Source of the DNA: Typhlomys cinereus
Taxonomy: Eukaryota; Chordata; Mammalia; Rodentia; Platacanthomyidae
NCBI GenBank assembly: GCA_023101885.1
Contig: JALPQD010000393.1
Location: 434,001-498,000, forward strand
Direction: 5' to 3'
Length of the DNA stretch: 64,000 nucleotides
How positions within the stretch are numbered: position 1 is the stretch's first letter; each line of letters begins with the position of its first letter. Below the pieces are notes generated by a model, which ran no database searches, was not told the origin of the DNA, and saw only the letters and a program-made list of their open reading frames with translations. The translations under genes were made by a program, and so were the position numbers. Below, one piece after another: positions 60,218 to 64,000 of the stretch.

Positions 60218-60915
60218 TCGTACGAACATAATAGGTACCCTGGTCACCTCCCTCCCTCCACCCTTCCCTGTACCTCTCTGCTCCTTCTCCCTTTTCCTTT
60301 CCCTTTCCTCTCTCCCTCCCTTTCTCCCAGTGCTCCCTCCCCCCATTCCCTGGAGCATCCTTTAATGTGTATGTCAAACTTTCCTCTGGGTCCTCTTCTC
60401 TGATGAGGTGTAAGGACTCAGTAGCATTTCCTAGAACTCTTTCTCGTGTTCCCCTTAAGTATAGGAACACTTTTGTGGCTGTTAATACCTTGTTTTTAAG
60501 GATCCTAGTGCCTTTAGTCCATGCTAGACTTTGACTGGTTGATGATACGTTGGTCATTGCACAAGATTCAAAGGTAGATGGAAAATAGGGGTAGGACACA
60601 GCAGTGGGGGTGGGGGGGTCAGTGTCCCATTTGTTGGATGGTTACTGTCTATCTGCCAGTATCCCTATATCCTCCCTGATTGGTGAGATCAAACCTGTTC
60701 AGTCCCAAGTGACCAGGAAGGGAAGTGAGAGTGAGCTGCACCGGATGTCTCACTACTTACATGCAATACATGACCGTTGTCTATTTTCTCAGCATGTTCT
60801 CTATCTCCTTTCTTTTGTGGTTCTCCTTCCCCTCCTTCGTGTTTATAATCCTTTGTGAGTACAGTGGATATTACAGAGATTTACCTTTGAATATGTCATT
60901 AAGTGGGTACCTAAT
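60218..60915 (-). mobile_element. Second L1 3' UTR, minus strand
   Basis: Begins after the TTTA tail with AATAGGTACCCTGGTC and a C/T-rich tract, passes CATGCTAGACTTTGAC and CATTGCACAAG, then lacks a block relative to 22,660-23,005 and continues TGGTGAGATCAAACCTG, ATGACCGTTGTCTATTTTC and TTTATAATCCTTTGTG. It runs back to the old L1 at about 60,920. The 132-codon minus-strand frame (60201-60599) is 3' UTR, not coding. Confidence 0.8.
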
Positions 60916-60919
60916 CAAA

Positions 60920-63087
60920 TTCTTTTATTAAGCTGATATTATACTAATCCCAAAACCAAATAATAATGCAATAAAAAAGAAAATTACAGCCCAATCTCAT
61001 TGATGAAAATAGATGCAAGATTCCCAACAAAATTTTAGCAAAATTTTATGGATTAAAAAACATATCAAAAAATTCATTCACTATGTCCAAGAAGGACTTA
61101 TTCCAGGTTCACAAGATTTTGTTCAGCTTATGCAAATCAATAAATGTAATCCAGAATATAAACAAATACAAGAAAAAAAATCACATCATTCTCTCCATAG
61201 ATGCAGAAAAAGCTTTTGACAAGATCCAATATCCATTTTTTGATCAAAGTCCTTGAGACAATTGGAATGGAAGGAATGTACATCAATATAATAAAGACTT
61301 TATAAAAGAAGCTTTTAGCAAGGATCATTCCAAATGGTGAAATTCTTAAAGCAAGAACTAGGCAAGGTTGTTCACTCTCACTTTTATTCAATATTGTACT
61401 GGAAATCTTAGTTAGAGCTATTAGACAAAAGAAGGAAATAAAAGAAGTCAAGTTATCTCTATTTGCAAATGGCATGATCCTTTATTTGAGAGACCCCAAA
61501 AACTCCACCACAAAACTCTGGAACTAATACATAAATTCAGCAGAGTAGCAAGATACAAATTAATTGTTCAAATATCAGTGGCTTTCTTATATACCAAGGA
61601 TGGAAAAAAATGAGAATGCTCTAAAAGAATTACTTCCTTTTATCATTGACCCTAAAAAATGAAATACCTTGGTATAAACCTAGCCAAAGTAGTACAAAAT
61701 AAAAACTTTAAAATCCTAAAGAAAGAAATTTCATAAGACACCAGAATGTGGAGAGACCTCCAATGCTCCTGCATTGGTAGTATTTATCATAAAAATGGCC
61801 ATACTACCAAGAATAATATACAAATTCAATTCTATACTGTCATGGTTTGAAATGTGTCCCCCACAGTCTCATGTGTTGGGCAAGGTCATGGCACCTTGAG
61901 AGGTGGAGCCTTTGCTGGAGGAAGGCAGTCACAAGGGGTGGTCCTTGAGGTGGATTTGTCCCACCCTACCTCCAGGAGAAGTCTGTCTTTGTTGCAAGCA
62001 GTCTGCAGCTCTCAGCTTCCAAGATGTCTGTGGTGGCTTAGCCTCCTCCAGCTTTGGCCAACCAGCCATGCCATCTCTGCTTTGAGAGACTGCACCTTCC
62101 CTTGGGAACCGTAAGCTGAATAAACCTCCTTTTCTCCCTTAAGTTGATAGACTTTGGGTGCTCTCTAACAGCAATAGTTAAGAGTAACTGTTACAGAATT
62201 TCAAGACAATTCTTTTCAGAAATTGACAAAGCAATCTCGGAATTTACATGAGAGCAAAAAAGACCCAAGATAACTAAAGTAATTCTGAGTAATAAAAACT
62301 ATGCTAGAGGAATAACCATGCCAGATGTTAATGCCAGTATCCCTATATACTACAAATCCATAGTAATAAAGACAGCATAGTACTGTCTCCAAAAGGGACA
62401 AATAGATCAATGGATATGGATTGAAGTCCCAGAAATAAACCTCTATACATACAATCATCTAATTGTAGACATAGGGATCCAGAAAACTCAATGGCAAAAG
62501 AACAGCATCCAACAAATGTTGCTGGCAAAAGTGGATAACCACATACAGAAGATTGAAACTGGACCTTTACTTGAAACCATGCATGAAAATCAGCACCAAA
62601 AGGATCAAAGGTCTTAATATTACACAAGAGACTGTAAAAATCCTAGAAGAAAGACTAGGTTAAATCCCTCAAACTGATTGGCCTAGGCCAACACTTTCTA
62701 AACAGGACCCTAATAGTTCAGGAAATAAAACAATTCCCAACAAATGGGATTTCATGAAATTAAAGTGCTTTTGTGAAGCTAAAGATATTGTCAACCAAGC
62801 AAAATGATAACCCATAGAATGGGAGAAAATCTTCACTAACTACACATCTGATAGAGGACTAATATCTAGAGTGTACAAAGAATAAAAAAAACTAAACACC
62901 AAGGAGATAAACAGCCCAATTAGAAAGTTGGCTGTGAAACTTAAAAGAAATATTTCCCAGGAAGAAATTGAAATATCCAACAAATATCTTTTAAAAAGTT
63001 ACAGTTTCCTAGCCATCAGGGAAATGCAAATGAAAACTACCCTAAGATATCTCACACCTGCCAGAATGGCAAAAATCCAAAAGATAT
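60920..63087 (+). pseudogene. Old L1 ORF2, reverse transcriptase and middle part
   Basis: Resumes with ATACTAATCCCAAAACCAAA and TCTCATTGATGAAAATAGAT; then TCTCCATAGATGCAGAAAAA, CAAGGTTGTTCACTCTC, and at 61462-61473 the codons for F-A-N-G where active L1s have F-A-D-D, so the catalytic aspartate pair is lost. An LTR interrupts at 61838-62195. After it come AGCAAAAAAGACCCAAG and CTGGACCTTTACTTGAAACC. Many stops and frameshifts. Confidence 0.88.
61838..62195 (+). mobile_element. MST/MLT1-like solo LTR
   Basis: 358 bp, begins TGTCATGGTTTGAAATGTGT, contains AATAAACCTCCTTTTCTCCC, ends GTAACTGTTACA. It is inserted in the old L1, whose text resumes at once, with a few bases of L1 missing; no perfect 5-bp duplication is visible (TATAC left, GAATT right). 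Same family as 63088-63423 and 49532-49888. Two plus-strand frames inside it are chance. Confidence 0.88.
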
Positions 63088-63423
63088 TGTAACAGTTACT
63101 CTTAACTATTGCTGTGTGAGAACACCCAAAGTCAATCAACTTAAGGGAGAAAGGGAGATTTATTCAGCTTACGGTTCCAGAGGGAAGGTACAGTCTCTTA
63201 AAGCAGAGGCGGCATGACTGACTGGCCAAAGCTGGAAGAGGCTAAGTCACCACAGACATTTTAGAAGCTGAGAGCTGCAGACTGCTTGCTGCAAAGGCAG
63301 CTCCTGGAGGTAGGGTGGGACTAATCCACCTCAAGGCCCACTCCTGTGATTGCTCCACCTCTCAAGGTGCCATGACCTTGCCAAACACATAAGACTGTGG
63401 GGGTCACATTTCAAACCATAACA
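63088..63423 (-). mobile_element. MST/MLT1-like solo LTR, minus strand
   Basis: 336 bp with termini TGTAACAG and CCATAACA and a perfect 5-bp duplication GATAT (63083-63087, 63424-63428). It is about 90 percent like the LTR at 61838 by eye, in the opposite orientation, and lacks a block of about 19 bp. It splits the old L1 ORF2. Confidence 0.93.
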
Positions 63424-64000
63424 GATATGCAACAACACATGCTGGAGAGGATGTGGAGAGAAGGGAACACTCAAACATTGCTGGTGGGAAAGCAGTCTTG
63501 TACAACCACTAGGTAAAGTTAATAATTGTAATTCCATTGGCATCTAAAAAGTTAATAATTGTAATTCCATATAACCCTGCTATGCCACTGCTGGGAATAT
63601 TCTCCAAAAATGTTTCATCATACTGTAGTGATACTTGTAGATCCATATTCATTGCAGCACTATTCACAATTGTAAAGTCATGGAATCAACCTAGATGTCT
63701 GACAGTTGATGAATGGATAATCAAAATGTGGCACATAAACACAATGAAATGCTACACAATTATAAAAAACAAATTAATCAAATTTGCTGCTAATGGATGG
63801 AGCTGAAAGAAATCATACTGAGCGCAGTATCCCAAGCATAGAAAACCATATGCTGAATGTTCTCCTTCATAAGTGGAGACATACTCAAGGGAAAATACTT
63901 TCTTACATTTTACATCCATGAAGGATGCAGAATAGGAATGTAAGGCAAATAAGCCCCAAAGAGAATGAAGAGAAGGGAATAAAGTTCAATAGAGAAATAA
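63424..64000 (+). pseudogene. Old L1 ORF2 C-terminus and start of 3' UTR
   Basis: Text resumes ATGCAACAACACATGCTGGA. A frame from 63537 reads MPLLGIFSKN, IFIAALFTIVKSWNQPRCLT and DEWIIKM, the C-terminal region also present intact at 22,056-22,379. After about 63,810 it passes into GCAGTATCCCAAGCATAG and 3' UTR, leaving the window. Confidence 0.85.
63515..63570 (+). repeat. 33-bp-spaced local duplication
   Basis: A 23-bp segment (AAAGTTAATAATTGTAATTC, then CAT) occurs at 63515-63537 and 63548-63570, a tandem duplication with 33-bp period inside the old L1. The second copy joins the normal L1 text. Confidence 0.9.

Larger units (their letters stand above)
55640..64000 (+). mobile_element. Old L1, nearly full-length, multiply interrupted
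   Basis: An old plus-strand L1 runs off the right edge. Own segments: 55640-57563 (ORF1 remnant, start of ORF2), 58693-59440 (rest of endonuclease region and linker), 60920-61837 (reverse transcriptase), 62196-63087 and 63424-64000 (C-terminus and start of 3' UTR). Interruptions are a twin-primed L1 with transduction, minus-strand L1 tails, and two LTRs. Roughly 100 codons between the linker and the [13 protein letters not shown] motif are missing around the minus-strand L1 block. The 5' boundary is uncertain. Confidence 0.85.

Noticed and set aside
60201..60599. 132-codon minus-strand frame rich in Gly, Glu and Arg
   Set aside because: Lies in the 3' UTR of a minus-strand L1, including its purine-rich tract.
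1..64000. An undescribed gene system in this window
   Set aside because: After reading both strands I see only retrotransposons, simple repeats, one snRNA fragment and unrecognised AT-rich DNA.

Overview
The window looks like gene-poor nuclear DNA from a myomorph rodent. It is AT-rich and crowded with LINE-1, B2/B3-like, ID/B4-like and ERVL-MaLR (ORR1-like, MT-like, MST/MLT1-like) sequences, plus CA, GA, TTCC and TTTA microsatellites. The L1 3' UTR and the GC-rich B2-like SINE do not match the mouse or rat forms I know, so a non-murine lineage such as jerboas or jumping mice is plausible; that is inference. I found no protein-coding gene, no exon I could defend, and no bacterial-type operon, phage or CRISPR. 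All long open frames lie in transposons or low-complexity DNA, or are unrecognised chance frames.

Layout. 1-16.5 kb: mostly unrecognised sequence with a TTCC tract, a solo ORR1-like LTR with target-site duplication (2765-3172), a minus-strand LTR (about 6.43-6.96 kb), an ERV1-type solo LTR with triplicated U3 repeats (7910-8462), a B2-like SINE beside a 0.5 kb pyrimidine tract (12.2-13.1 kb), and ID/B4 SINEs. 16.5-23.4 kb: a B3-like SINE, a complete two-LTR MaLR element (17169-19110), then a young 5'-inverted L1 (19912-23402) whose reverse-transcriptase segment is still an open frame. 25-31.5 kb: older L1 3' ends and an MT-like LTR. 33-46.3 kb: microsatellites, an L1M-type fragment (about 36.8-37.6 kb), several MaLR LTRs, a 38-bp U2 snRNA pseudogene fragment (41107-41144), a young B2-like SINE (42543-42830) beside an L1 tail, and a cluster of three LTRs (44.5-46.3 kb). 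47.9-49.9 kb: an older MST/MLT1-like MaLR provirus. 51.3-53.2 kb: an L1 3' end with target-site duplication and a B3-like SINE.

55.6-64 kb: one old plus-strand L1 runs off the window end and has been hit repeatedly: by a twin-primed L1 carrying a 3' transduction (57564-58676), by minus-strand L1 tails (59.4-60.9 kb), and by two related solo LTRs in opposite orientation (61838-62195 and 63088-63423).

Nothing here acts together as a pathway. The interest is in retrotransposition structure: flanking duplications, inversion, transduction and nesting order. Family names are from memory of consensus sequences, without database search; boundaries without a stated target-site duplication are approximate.
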